Shown: in pieces, positions 45,258 to 52,627 of the stretch
Numbering within the stretch: position 1 is the stretch's first letter
Layout of the letters: each line of letters opens with the position of its first letter
From: Burkholderia sp. PAMC 26561
Lineage (GTDB): Bacteria; Pseudomonadota; Gammaproteobacteria; Burkholderiales; Burkholderiaceae
Length of the DNA stretch: 64,000 nucleotides
Assembly: GCF_001557535.2 (NCBI RefSeq)
Contig: NZ_CP014315.1
Coordinates: 124,001 to 188,000 of the forward strand
Direction: 5' to 3'
Program-made: the position numbers and the translations under genes
The notes under the pieces: model-generated
The model's input: the letters and a program-made list of their open reading frames with translations, nothing else
Databases searched by the model: none
What the model was told of the DNA's origin: nothing

Positions 45258-45728
45258 TTACGGTGCGATGCGTTTGAAACTGACGTAGTAATCGTCGGTG
45301 TAGAAGCAGTCGCCGATCTGCCGGCGCGATCCACCACATACGATCCGGCGCTGCCCGCGGTCCGCAGAGCCAGGCGTGCGAACCGTGTATGCGTGGTAAT
45401 AGCCCCGCGGATGCTGCGGCAGTAACGATGCGCTATTGCGGAACAGAACACCATCCTCGGAAAAAGGGTACGGGCCACCCGCTTTGATCAGACGTAGCGT
45501 TTCGGCTGTTTCCGCCGGCAACTGCGCCGTGGCGACGGTGGCCGGCGCACTCCGCCCCTGTGCGGCCGACGCAGCGAGCGTGTCGCTCGCACCCTGCCCA
45601 AGCGGGGCCGAAGCCTGACTTGCGGATGCGCCCGATTCCTGAGTGGTGATTCGTGATCCGTCTTTGCCGCATCCATTGATGACAGCGCTCAGAGCGAGGA
45701 TGCAAGAGAAAGCCCATGCTCGCTTCAT
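45258..45728 (-). CDS. RNase Sa/T1-fold lipoprotein lacking catalytic residues
   Basis: A 156-residue precursor: lipoprotein signal (CILALSAVINGC, Cys20), an Ala/Ser/Gln-rich linker to about residue 68, then a bacterial guanyl-specific ribonuclease domain (LPAETAETLRLIKAGGPYPFSEDGVLFRN to the C-terminus). Against RNase Sa, the general base Glu54 (YYHEYTV) is Ala113 here and the general acid His85 (DHY) is Tyr147; arginines 124 and 128 remain. Each change is one nucleotide from the ancestral codon. The fold is intact, so it may bind RNA, nucleotide or a barstar-like partner without cleaving. No inhibitor gene is adjacent. ATG 45728 is chosen to place the signal at the N-terminus. Confidence 0.8.
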   Translation of the reverse strand: MKRAWAFSCILALSAVINGCGKDGSRITTQESGASASQASAPLGQGASDTLAASAAQGRSAPATVATAQLPAETAETLRLIKAGGPYPFSEDGVLFRNSASLLPQHPRGYYHAYTVRTPGSADRGQRRIVCGGSRRQIGDCFYTDDYYVSFKRIAP

Positions 45729-45916
45729 GATACGGTTATCTCCCGGTTGTCTGGCTTGCGGCGATCTCGAACGATTCAAGATTATCGCTAACGGCGGAGC
45801 GAATCAACGTTTGGCGGATGCAGGATTTATTTCTTCGACCGATTTTGATCGCAACCTTGAATGCCCGAGCTTTCGAGCGCGGTGCGAAAATGAACAATCA
45901 GCCTTGCCCGTCAAGC

Positions 45917-46558
45917 TTACTTCGCCAGGACGATGTGCGTGGCGCGCTCCGTTGCTACATGCTCGACTGTCCGATATCCCAGGGTACGAAGATCCAGACC
46001 GCCAAAGAGCGATTCCCCCTGGCCAAGCGCAACTGGAGCAAAGGCAAGGTGAATCTCATCCACATAGCCGGCTTGAATGTATTGCTTCACGGTCTCGACA
46101 CCGCCGCCAATCTTGACGTCGTGCGCGCCCGCCGCCTCGCGCGCCTGCTCCAGCGCTTTCTCGATGCCGCCGGAAACAAAATGAAATGTCGTGCCGCCCA
46201 GCATCTCAATCGACGGTCGCGGATGATGGGTGAGCACAAAGGTTGGCGCGTGATACGGGGGATTGTCACCCCACCAGCCTTTCCATTGATCGTCCGGCCA
46301 TTCCCCACGAATCGGGCCGAACATGTTGCGTCCGATAATGAAGGCACCGAAACCTTCCATTGCGCGTCGGGCGAATGTGTCGTCGAGGCCGGTTTCACCA
46401 CCTTCCTTGCCCAGCATCTGACGAAAGGTCTGCGTCGGGAAAAACCATTGGAAGATTTCTTCGCCTCGCAGACCGAGAGGGTGATCTAGGCTTTGAGCGG
46501 TTCCTGCGGCAAAGCCATCAAGCGAGACACTAAACCCGGCAACTTTTATCTTGGTCAT
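45917..46558 (-). CDS. Dihydrofolate reductase-family (RibD C-terminal-like) protein
   Basis: This 213-residue protein of the DHFR/RibD_C fold reads VAGFSVSLDGFAAG at the start, FIIGRNMFGP, PTFVLTHHPRPSI, and the NADPH-binding KIGGGVETVKQYIQAGYVDEIHLAFAPVALGQG. It is a common family of unassigned NADPH-dependent reductases. GAGGAAATTG precedes the ATG at 46558; the longer frame to 46627 is not supported. Confidence 0.87.
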   Translation of the reverse strand: MTKIKVAGFSVSLDGFAAGTAQSLDHPLGLRGEEIFQWFFPTQTFRQMLGKEGGETGLDDTFARRAMEGFGAFIIGRNMFGPIRGEWPDDQWKGWWGDNPPYHAPTFVLTHHPRPSIEMLGGTTFHFVSGGIEKALEQAREAAGAHDVKIGGGVETVKQYIQAGYVDEIHLAFAPVALGQGESLFGGLDLRTLGYRTVEHVATERATHIVLAK

Positions 46559-46700
46559 CAATTTCCTCGTTGGCGCTGCAAGTGTTGCGGATTCGACGCC
46601 AAATGATAATTTGGCTCTCATCCACACGACGCGCGATGCAACTGCAAATCGACAGCGATTCGAGCCGGTGAAAACCCGTATTTGAAATCCGCGCGGCCTG

Positions 46701-47204
46701 TCAAACGGCGGGGCGCACCATCACCAGATCCCGATGTATATCGTCACCGCATTGGAACGACGTGTCGCCGATGGTAGCAAAGCCGTTTCGCGCGTAGAAG
46801 CGTATCGCCTTTGCATTCTGATCGTTCACCGTCAACCGGACACGTCCAGGCAGGCTCGCAACGGTTGCAGAAAGCAGCCTTTGCGCAGATCCGGTTCCGT
46901 GATGCGCCGGTAGCACGTAGCACCGGGTCAACTCCGGAATGCCATCGGCCAATGGCAGGTTCAAGGTTCCAGGAGCGTGATTGACCAGACTGAACCCGAT
47001 GATCGTTCCGGCATCGTCCAGTACACGAATATCGACGTTGCCATCCGCCAAGGCCGATTCGAAACATGAACGCGTCAGGTTCTCGTCGATATACCTTTGA
47101 AGTTCTACCTGCGCAGTTCCTTCCGGACAAGCCAGCGCGAATGTCTGAACGGCAACAGCACTGATGGATTCTGCATCGGTGAGCAAAGCTGTACGTATAT
47201 GCAT
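46701..47204 (-). CDS. GNAT-family N-acetyltransferase
   Basis: This 167-residue GNAT-fold protein reads HIRTALLTDAESISAVAVQTFALACP, IIGFSLVNHA, the acetyl-CoA-binding region LTRCYVLPAHHGTGSAQRLLSATV, and NAKAIRFYARNGFATIG. The ATG at 47204 starts at the fold; the much longer in-frame reading to 47615 runs across the nudC promoter and start. Substrate unknown. Confidence 0.86.
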   Translation of the reverse strand: MHIRTALLTDAESISAVAVQTFALACPEGTAQVELQRYIDENLTRSCFESALADGNVDIRVLDDAGTIIGFSLVNHAPGTLNLPLADGIPELTRCYVLPAHHGTGSAQRLLSATVASLPGRVRLTVNDQNAKAIRFYARNGFATIGDTSFQCGDDIHRDLVMVRPAV

Positions 47205-47212
47205 GGTTCGAT

Positions 47213-47299
47213 TCAAGACTGAAGTTGCCAGCGGCAATAGTGCCACGCTCCGCGCATCATTTGCCGCAGCGAAAGACCGAGCTCGGTCAACTCGGACGA
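47213..47299 (-). pseudogene. Possible HxlR-type regulator remnant
   Basis: The last codons of this frame read SSELTELGLSLRQMMRG, very like the C-terminal (Y)xLTxLGxSL signature of HxlR-type winged-helix regulators, and end at a stop just upstream of the GNAT start. No winged helix precedes it in any frame, so at most the 3' end of a regulator gene survives, between GNAT and nudC. Confidence 0.3.
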
Positions 47300-47399
47300 G
47301 ACGCTCCTTCGACTGGCGCGCGTGGATTCCGGTGCAGCGGCGTGACCAAAGGCCGTGCCATACTTGCGTACCCTCCCCGCTCCTACCTGAACGATCGTG

Positions 47400-48338
47400 A
47401 TGACTGCAATCCCCGCGTCCATCGGCTTTGATACCAACCCCCTTGACCGCCGCTCCGACAAGCGGAACGACCACGCCTTTATCGAACGTCTGCGCAACGA
47501 CCCGGGTTCCCGCTTTCTCGTCTTCAATGGCGACATCCCCTTGCTCAAGCAAGGCAGCGAACGCGATCCGTGGTTCCTGGCGAGCGAAACAACGGCTTTC
47601 GGCGAACCCATTCAAAGCGTCTTCCTCGGGGAGGAAAGCGATGGAACTGGACGCTTCGCTCTCGGCTTCACGCTCGTGCCGGAGGATTCATCGGCAGACC
47701 CGATCCACGACCGCATCGACCTGCGCTCGATCGCAATGCAGGGTCTCGTTGCGCCCGGCACACTTGGCATACTGGGCGAGGCGAAGTCGATGCTCGACTG
47801 GCATCGCCGCCACTCCTTCTGCGCGAACTGCGGCTCCGCAAGCCGCATCGCGGCGGCCGGCTGGCAACGAATTTGCGATGTTTGCAGCGCACACCACTTT
47901 CCACGAGTCGATCCGGTCGTGATCATGCTGGTGATCGACGGCGAACGGTGTCTGCTCGGACGTCAGCGTCAGTTTGCTCCTGGAATGTACTCAGCCCTCG
48001 CCGGCTTCGTAGAACCGGGTGAGACTGCGGAAAGCGCCGTTCGCCGCGAAGTCATGGAGGAAGCCGGTGTGAACTGTGAAGGCGTTGTCTACTTCGCGTC
48101 TCAGCCATGGCCCTTCCCTTCATCGCTGATGATCGGCTGCTTTGCGCAGGCGAGCGACACAAACATCGTCGTCGATACGGATGAACTCGAAGACGCTCGC
48201 TGGTTCTCACGCAAGGAGGCTGCGCAAATGCTCGCGGGCACTCATGCGCTCGAGCTGTCAGCGCCCCAGCCGTTTGCAATCGCCCATCATCTATTGCAGG
48301 CGTATGTTGCTAAAGGCGCTTCGGTTTTGAGCAGTTGA
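47400..48338 (+). CDS. nudC: NAD+ diphosphatase / NAD-RNA decapping hydrolase
   Basis: Nudix hydrolase (312 aa) splitting NAD(H) to NMN(H) and AMP and removing NAD caps from RNA. It has an N-terminal domain, a four-cysteine zinc ribbon (CANCGS... CDVC), the Nudix box GFVEPGETAESAVRREVMEEAGV, and the NudC-specific SQPWPFPSSLM motif after it. The ATG at 47400 follows a GTG three bases earlier; either start gives nearly the same protein. It stands 30 bases before the DMT gene on the same strand. Confidence 0.93.
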   Translation: MTAIPASIGFDTNPLDRRSDKRNDHAFIERLRNDPGSRFLVFNGDIPLLKQGSERDPWFLASETTAFGEPIQSVFLGEESDGTGRFALGFTLVPEDSSADPIHDRIDLRSIAMQGLVAPGTLGILGEAKSMLDWHRRHSFCANCGSASRIAAAGWQRICDVCSAHHFPRVDPVVIMLVIDGERCLLGRQRQFAPGMYSALAGFVEPGETAESAVRREVMEEAGVNCEGVVYFASQPWPFPSSLMIGCFAQASDTNIVVDTDELEDARWFSRKEAAQMLAGTHALELSAPQPFAIAHHLLQAYVAKGASVLSS

Positions 48339-48368
48339 GCTTTGACGGATCGTTCCTTTCTCTGAAAA

Positions 48369-49430
48369 ATGTCGACACGTCATAACGCGGCGTACACCGC
48401 GCTTCTGGCAGCCGCCCTGTTCGGAGCGACCACGCCGCTGGCCAAGATGCTGCTTGGCGCTTTGTCGCCTTTCATGGTCGCGGGTCTTTTTTACCTCGGT
48501 AGCGGAATCGGACTTGGGATTGGAATTGTCTTCCAGCGTCTATTCCGGACCGCTCGTGAGCAAAAGGATCAAAGTCACATCCGGCTGGCCGAGGTGCCGT
48601 GGCTGTTCGGCGCAATTGCCGCGGGCGGCGTTGCAGGGCCCGCGCTCCTGATGTGCGGATTGAACACGACACCTGCCGCTGCCAGTTCACTCTTGCTTAA
48701 CCTCGAAGGCGTGTTCACGGCAATTTTGGCCTGGGTCGTGTTTCGGGAAAACGTGGACCTGCAGGTTTTTCTCGGGATGGTCGCGATCGTTGCGGGCGGC
48801 GTCGCGCTTTCCTGGCAGCCGGCCTCAGCTGGCGTGTCCCTGGGTGCGTTGCTGGTGGTCGCGGCCTGCGTTTGCTGGGCCATCGACAACAATCTGACGC
48901 GCAAAGTCGCGACCAACGACGCAATGATGATCGCCTGCCTGAAAGGGCTGGTGGCGGGGTCGGTCAACCTGGGTCTAGCGTTCCTGCTTGGAGGGCGACT
49001 CCCGGGCTTATTCAACACCGCTTCAGCGATGCTGACCGGCTTTGCGGGCTACGGCGTAAGTCTGGTGCTTTTCGTGGTTGCGCTACGCAACCTCGGTACT
49101 GCTCGCACGGGCGCATATTTCTCGGTTGCGCCGATCTTAGGCGTCGCTTTATCGCTCGCGTTCTGGCCGGAACTGCCTTCGACTCTTTTCTGGATTGCCG
49201 CCACGCTGATGGCTTTCGGCGTGTGGCTTCATATTCGCGAGCGGCATGAGCATCCCCATACGCACGAGCTCCTGGGGCATAACCATCGGCATCGGCACGA
49301 CGAGCATCATCAGCACACGCATGATTTCGAGTGGGATCCAGCGAAACCTCATTCTCATCCCCATCAGCATCAACCCGTCACTCACAAGCATCCCCACTTC
49401 CCGGACATTCATCACCGGCACAGCCACTGA
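48369..49430 (+). CDS. EamA/DMT-family transporter with His-rich C-terminal tail
   Basis: This 353-residue protein has ten predicted membrane helices in two EamA repeats (from YTALLAAALFGATTPLAKMLLGAL and VVAACVCWAIDNNLTRKVAT). It ends in a hydrophilic tail (last about 66 residues) with 24 histidines, many in HxH pairs, plus a DFEWDP insertion. Such tails chelate Ni, Co, Zn or Cu in metal carriers and chaperones; in the ordinary DMT topology the tail is cytosolic. Metal export or metal-gated transport is therefore plausible. It follows nudC closely and may share its transcript. Confidence 0.85.
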   Translation: MSTRHNAAYTALLAAALFGATTPLAKMLLGALSPFMVAGLFYLGSGIGLGIGIVFQRLFRTAREQKDQSHIRLAEVPWLFGAIAAGGVAGPALLMCGLNTTPAAASSLLLNLEGVFTAILAWVVFRENVDLQVFLGMVAIVAGGVALSWQPASAGVSLGALLVVAACVCWAIDNNLTRKVATNDAMMIACLKGLVAGSVNLGLAFLLGGRLPGLFNTASAMLTGFAGYGVSLVLFVVALRNLGTARTGAYFSVAPILGVALSLAFWPELPSTLFWIAATLMAFGVWLHIRERHEHPHTHELLGHNHRHRHDEHHQHTHDFEWDPAKPHSHPHQHQPVTHKHPHFPDIHHRHSH

Positions 49431-49504
49431 TTCCGACGTGACCTCGGCTTGAGAGAGCGCGAATGTAGATCCCGCGCCAGTGCAATACAGGCGCGATAGC
49501 GGCG

Positions 49505-49518
49505 AAACGGTAACGTTT
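49505..49518. promoter_or_regulatory. Short inverted repeat upstream of Wza-like gene
   Basis: AAACG-GTAA-CGTTT (49505-49518) lies about 95 bases before the start of the polysaccharide-export gene. It could be an operator or part of the promoter; nothing identifies the binding protein. Confidence 0.3.
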
Positions 49519-49611
49519 GAAAACAAATCTGTGGGACCGTGCCGGATGTGTCGTTGTTAAACTGCGGGTTTTGCACTGCACCAATGCTTACAAAAGCAAG
49601 GGAACGACAAC

Positions 49612-50793
49612 ATGAATAACCGGGAATTATTGGACACCGCAGCGCCGAACAAAAACAGCCATGTCATGCCTGGAGCGCGTGCGGCCCTGTCCCTCGCGAT
49701 CGCTGCAATGCTTTCAGCATGTTCGCTGGCGCCTGGGCAGCACATGATCGAACCGGCTGCATTGCCTGTTACGAGCGCCGACAACGGCGACGTGACGAGC
49801 GACATCCAGATTCCGATCAAACAGATCGACCTGACGCTGATCCGCCAGATCCGCGCGGACCAAAAAAACGTGGACAAGACGGCAAGCCAGCTCGGTCTCT
49901 TCGCCAAGTCGACCGGATACAAGCTTGGACCGGGCGACGTATTGCAGATCACAGTATGGGATCACCCTGAACTCGCGGCTGCAGTCGGCCAGCCGGCACA
50001 GAACACAAAGCCGTCAGATGCTGCGGCCGGCTTCGTGGTGGATAGCGATGGCAACCTGCAGTTTCCCTACGTGGACCGTTCAATCCACGCATCGGGCAAG
50101 ACTGCCCAGCAAGTCCAGCGCGAGATCAACACCGAGCTGAGCAAGGTGTTCGTAAAGCCGCAGGTCACGGTTCGCGTGGCCTCCTTCCGGTCATCGCAGG
50201 TGTATGTGGATGGTGATGTGCGTGCACCGGGTGCACAGACGGTCAATGACATTCCGATGACACTGACCGAAGCGGTGAATCGCGCCGGCGGTTTCGCACC
50301 GACTGCCGACCAGAGCCGCGTGACGATCACGCGTAACGGTAAGGCCTACCCCGTGAACGTCGCGCAGATGATGAAGCAGGGCAAGAACCCCGCTGACATC
50401 ATGCTGCAGCCGGGCGACATGCTTCATGTGGACGCGCGCGAAGACAACACCGTGTATGTGATGGGCGAAGTCAACAAGCCGTCACCTGTACCGCCGCTGC
50501 GCGACGGCACGCTCACGCTTGCGGAAGCACTTGCACAAGCGGGTCAGTTGAACCAGGAAACGTCGAATCCGAAGCAGCTTTTCGTGCTGCGCTCGACAGG
50601 AGGCGAAACGCCGGTGATTTATCGCCTGGACGCGCGCTCGCCGGTTTCCATGCTGCTTGCGAACCAGTTCCCGCTTGAGTCGAAGGACATTGTCTATGTC
50701 GATAACAGCGGCCTCGTCCGTGCGAACCGGGTGCTGAATCTGTTCCTCCCGGCAATCAACGCGGGCCTGACTGCGGCGATCGTTACCAAGTAA
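49612..50793 (+). CDS. Wza/BceE-type polysaccharide export outer-membrane lipoprotein
   Basis: This 393-residue lipoprotein has a signal ending in lipobox LSAC. A polysaccharide-export domain (YKLGPGDVLQITVWDHPEL... GNLQFPYVDRSIHASGKTAQQVQREI) and SLBB repeats follow (SQVYVDGDVRAPGAQTV; NTVYVMGEVNKPSPVPP). The C-terminus contains the amphipathic segment expected to line the octameric outer-membrane pore (LNLFLPAINAGLTAAIV). No wzc/wzb or polymerase genes are adjacent. It is 1.8 kb from the wecB-nfr locus on the same strand, and whether it serves that glycan is open. Confidence 0.9.
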   Translation: MNNRELLDTAAPNKNSHVMPGARAALSLAIAAMLSACSLAPGQHMIEPAALPVTSADNGDVTSDIQIPIKQIDLTLIRQIRADQKNVDKTASQLGLFAKSTGYKLGPGDVLQITVWDHPELAAAVGQPAQNTKPSDAAAGFVVDSDGNLQFPYVDRSIHASGKTAQQVQREINTELSKVFVKPQVTVRVASFRSSQVYVDGDVRAPGAQTVNDIPMTLTEAVNRAGGFAPTADQSRVTITRNGKAYPVNVAQMMKQGKNPADIMLQPGDMLHVDAREDNTVYVMGEVNKPSPVPPLRDGTLTLAEALAQAGQLNQETSNPKQLFVLRSTGGETPVIYRLDARSPVSMLLANQFPLESKDIVYVDNSGLVRANRVLNLFLPAINAGLTAAIVTK

Positions 50794-50943
50794 TTTGCTC
50801 GCGGCGCCAAAGGCCGGCGGGTTTTGCGGGATCGTCATTGAACGGCGGGGAGCTCAGTCCAGTCAGTTGTATGGGCTGACTCTCGAATGGCCGAAACAAG
50901 GCGCCTCCTCAAAAAGTCGATTCCGCGTCGGTGACTTCGATCT

Positions 50944-51471
50944 TCATGGTCGTCGGCTCGAGAGCTGAAGGACTGATTTTTCATAAAGTGACCAGATATA
51001 GGCGCCAGAGTCCGGCATCGGCTTGAGCCCTACCCGGTTGAAACCGAGCGACTCGTAGTAGGCGCATAGCTTTGCATTTCCCACGTCGCAGTCAAGCCGA
51101 ACAAAACGGCGGTTCAAGGCGCTCACCTTGCCGGCGCACCAGTCGATTGCGACGCTGCCAAGCCCGCGGCCATTGAAGCCCTTCCTGACGCAGATCCCAT
51201 GCACATATCCGGCGTCAGGCTCGTGCGGCCCCCAATGCGCTTCGTCATCCCAGTCGAGCGAAAACGTTCCAACGGGCGTGCCGTCCTGCTCGACGACGTA
51301 GACGTCTCTTCGAGAGAGGCTGTCTAGTACCCAGGCTTCGCTAAATCCGTCTCCCTCCTTACCCCACGCATAGTCGCAGTGGGCGACCTTTTTCTCGTGT
51401 GCATCGTTCCGGATCTGCGTAAGCGCGGGCACGTCCGTGGCCGTTGCCCTGCGGATGCTTGTGAACGTCAT
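50944..51471 (-). CDS. GNAT-family N-acetyltransferase
   Basis: This 175-residue GNAT protein reads IRRATATDVPALTQIRND at the start, then GTFSLDWDDE, the acetyl-CoA-binding VHGICVRKGFNGRGLGSVAIDWCAG, and NAKLCAYYESLGFNRVG. The ATG at 51471 has GAGAGGAGCG upstream. It sits between the Wza-like and wecB genes on the opposite strand. A role in glycan acetylation is not suggested by its soluble type. Confidence 0.86.
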   Translation of the reverse strand: MTFTSIRRATATDVPALTQIRNDAHEKKVAHCDYAWGKEGDGFSEAWVLDSLSRRDVYVVEQDGTPVGTFSLDWDDEAHWGPHEPDAGYVHGICVRKGFNGRGLGSVAIDWCAGKVSALNRRFVRLDCDVGNAKLCAYYESLGFNRVGLKPMPDSGAYIWSLYEKSVLQLSSRRP

Positions 51472-51813
51472 CGCTCCTCTCTCTGTTGGCTTCAAATCAG
51501 CTCCGCTACGTGAACGATAATCAGCGCGGCTGGCACCAGCATCAACTGTGCGCACAAGGCGTAAGCCAGCGTTGCATGACGTGAATTACAAATGTAAGTC
51601 CGCAGATAACGAAAAGTTGGGTATCCATACGATCCCAACAGGGCGGGAGAATTGAAGTCTACCGGAGCATTGTCGCCGCTTCGATTGTTCGATATCGAAC
51701 ATCACTGGCTGGCGAAGGCCGGGATATGGAAAAAGCGCCGGCTCGACGTCCAAGCCTGCGCCCAGGAATGAGCCATGCGCGGTAGACCTTGCATCAATGG
51801 AGAGACACGCAAA
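51472..51813. other. Intergenic region with 16-bp palindrome
   Basis: There is no gene in these 342 bases. They hold the perfect 16-bp palindrome at 51686-51701 (listed separately) and the promoters of the divergent GNAT and DUF4148 genes. Confidence 0.4.
51686..51701. promoter_or_regulatory. Perfect 16-bp palindrome TGTTCGATATCGAACA
   Basis: The palindrome is exact and lies 113 bases before the DUF4148 lipoprotein gene. The GTTCG-N4-CGAAC pattern is like IclR/PcaR-type operators, but no such regulator is encoded nearby. The motif is certain; the binding protein is unknown. Confidence 0.5.
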
Positions 51814-52125
51814 ATGACGAATGCAACCAAGGCCTGGCCGCTGCTCCCGGCATTAACGCTGTTGCTTGCTGCATGTGCCACAGGAGGCATGCAGGCAGGC
51901 ACGGGGACGCACCTTAGCCCCACAGAATGCCGTGCCTTGACGGAGATCAGGAACAAGGCACCGGTTACCCACGAGCGCAACATGAGTGAACTTGCGGCCC
52001 TGGAGAAGGCGGGCTATCACCCAGGGTGGTTTTTTGATCCTTACTACCCAGCTGATCTTCAGGCAGCACAGCGTCAGGTCAATATCTGGTATGCGACGGA
52101 TTGCCCGCAAATCGCTCCCGGTTGA
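51814..52125 (+). CDS. DUF4148 lipoprotein
   Basis: This 103-residue protein has a signal peptide ending in lipobox LLAAC. A DUF4148-like domain follows with the family phrase ELAALEKAGYHPGWFFDPYYPADLQAAQRQV. DUF4148 proteins are small envelope proteins especially abundant in Burkholderiaceae; their function is unknown. ATG 51814 is chosen (GAGAGAC upstream); an ATG at 51775 is less likely because it lengthens the signal n-region. Confidence 0.82.
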   Translation: MTNATKAWPLLPALTLLLAACATGGMQAGTGTHLSPTECRALTEIRNKAPVTHERNMSELAALEKAGYHPGWFFDPYYPADLQAAQRQVNIWYATDCPQIAPG

Positions 52126-52627
52126 GCGGAAGCCGGGTGAAAAAAACAGGCGCTAGAGTATCCATGCCTTAAGACACGAGAAGCATTTACCGAACCAGTC
52201 GTCTTTGCGGCTCGCTGGCGCTCGTTAATAATCTGATAAATAAAACTATTGAATCGCTCAGCAATCTCGCGCATGATTTTTATGTGAATAAAAACAACTT
52301 TCAAATGCTTTTTTTGGAACTCACATAAATCCCGGACGTCGTTGCGCGATTAACTGCCGGACATCACCTCATTTACCCTGCCCCCATTCCAACGCTCCCC
52401 TCAGCTCCAACATGCGGATTTAACCGTCATACAATACGGTTATCAAATCGTCAGGAAATAATTATCGATTTTCCGCCGCTAATAGGAATGTCCATTTTTC
52501 GTCGATCATTGCAGTTACTATCAATTACACTCATTACCATGTTTTACGAATTATTTAAGCTGAAACTTCAGTTGATTAACGCATTTCTCTTAGACTTTCC
52601 ATTACGAAAACGACAACCCGAAAATCA
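52126..52627. promoter_or_regulatory. AT-rich leader upstream of wecB-nfr locus
   Basis: These 502 bases hold no gene and are strikingly A/T-rich from about 52220 to 52620, in sharp contrast with the GC-rich genes on either side. This is the only long region ahead of wecB and probably carries the main promoter of the glycan locus. The composition suggests silencing by an H-NS-like protein. No specific operator was identified. Confidence 0.5.

Noticed and set aside
45258..46558. A barnase/barstar-like toxin-antitoxin pair formed by the RNase-fold gene and its neighbour
   Set aside because: The neighbouring gene is a DHFR/RibD-like protein, not barstar, and the RNase domain lacks its catalytic Glu and His.
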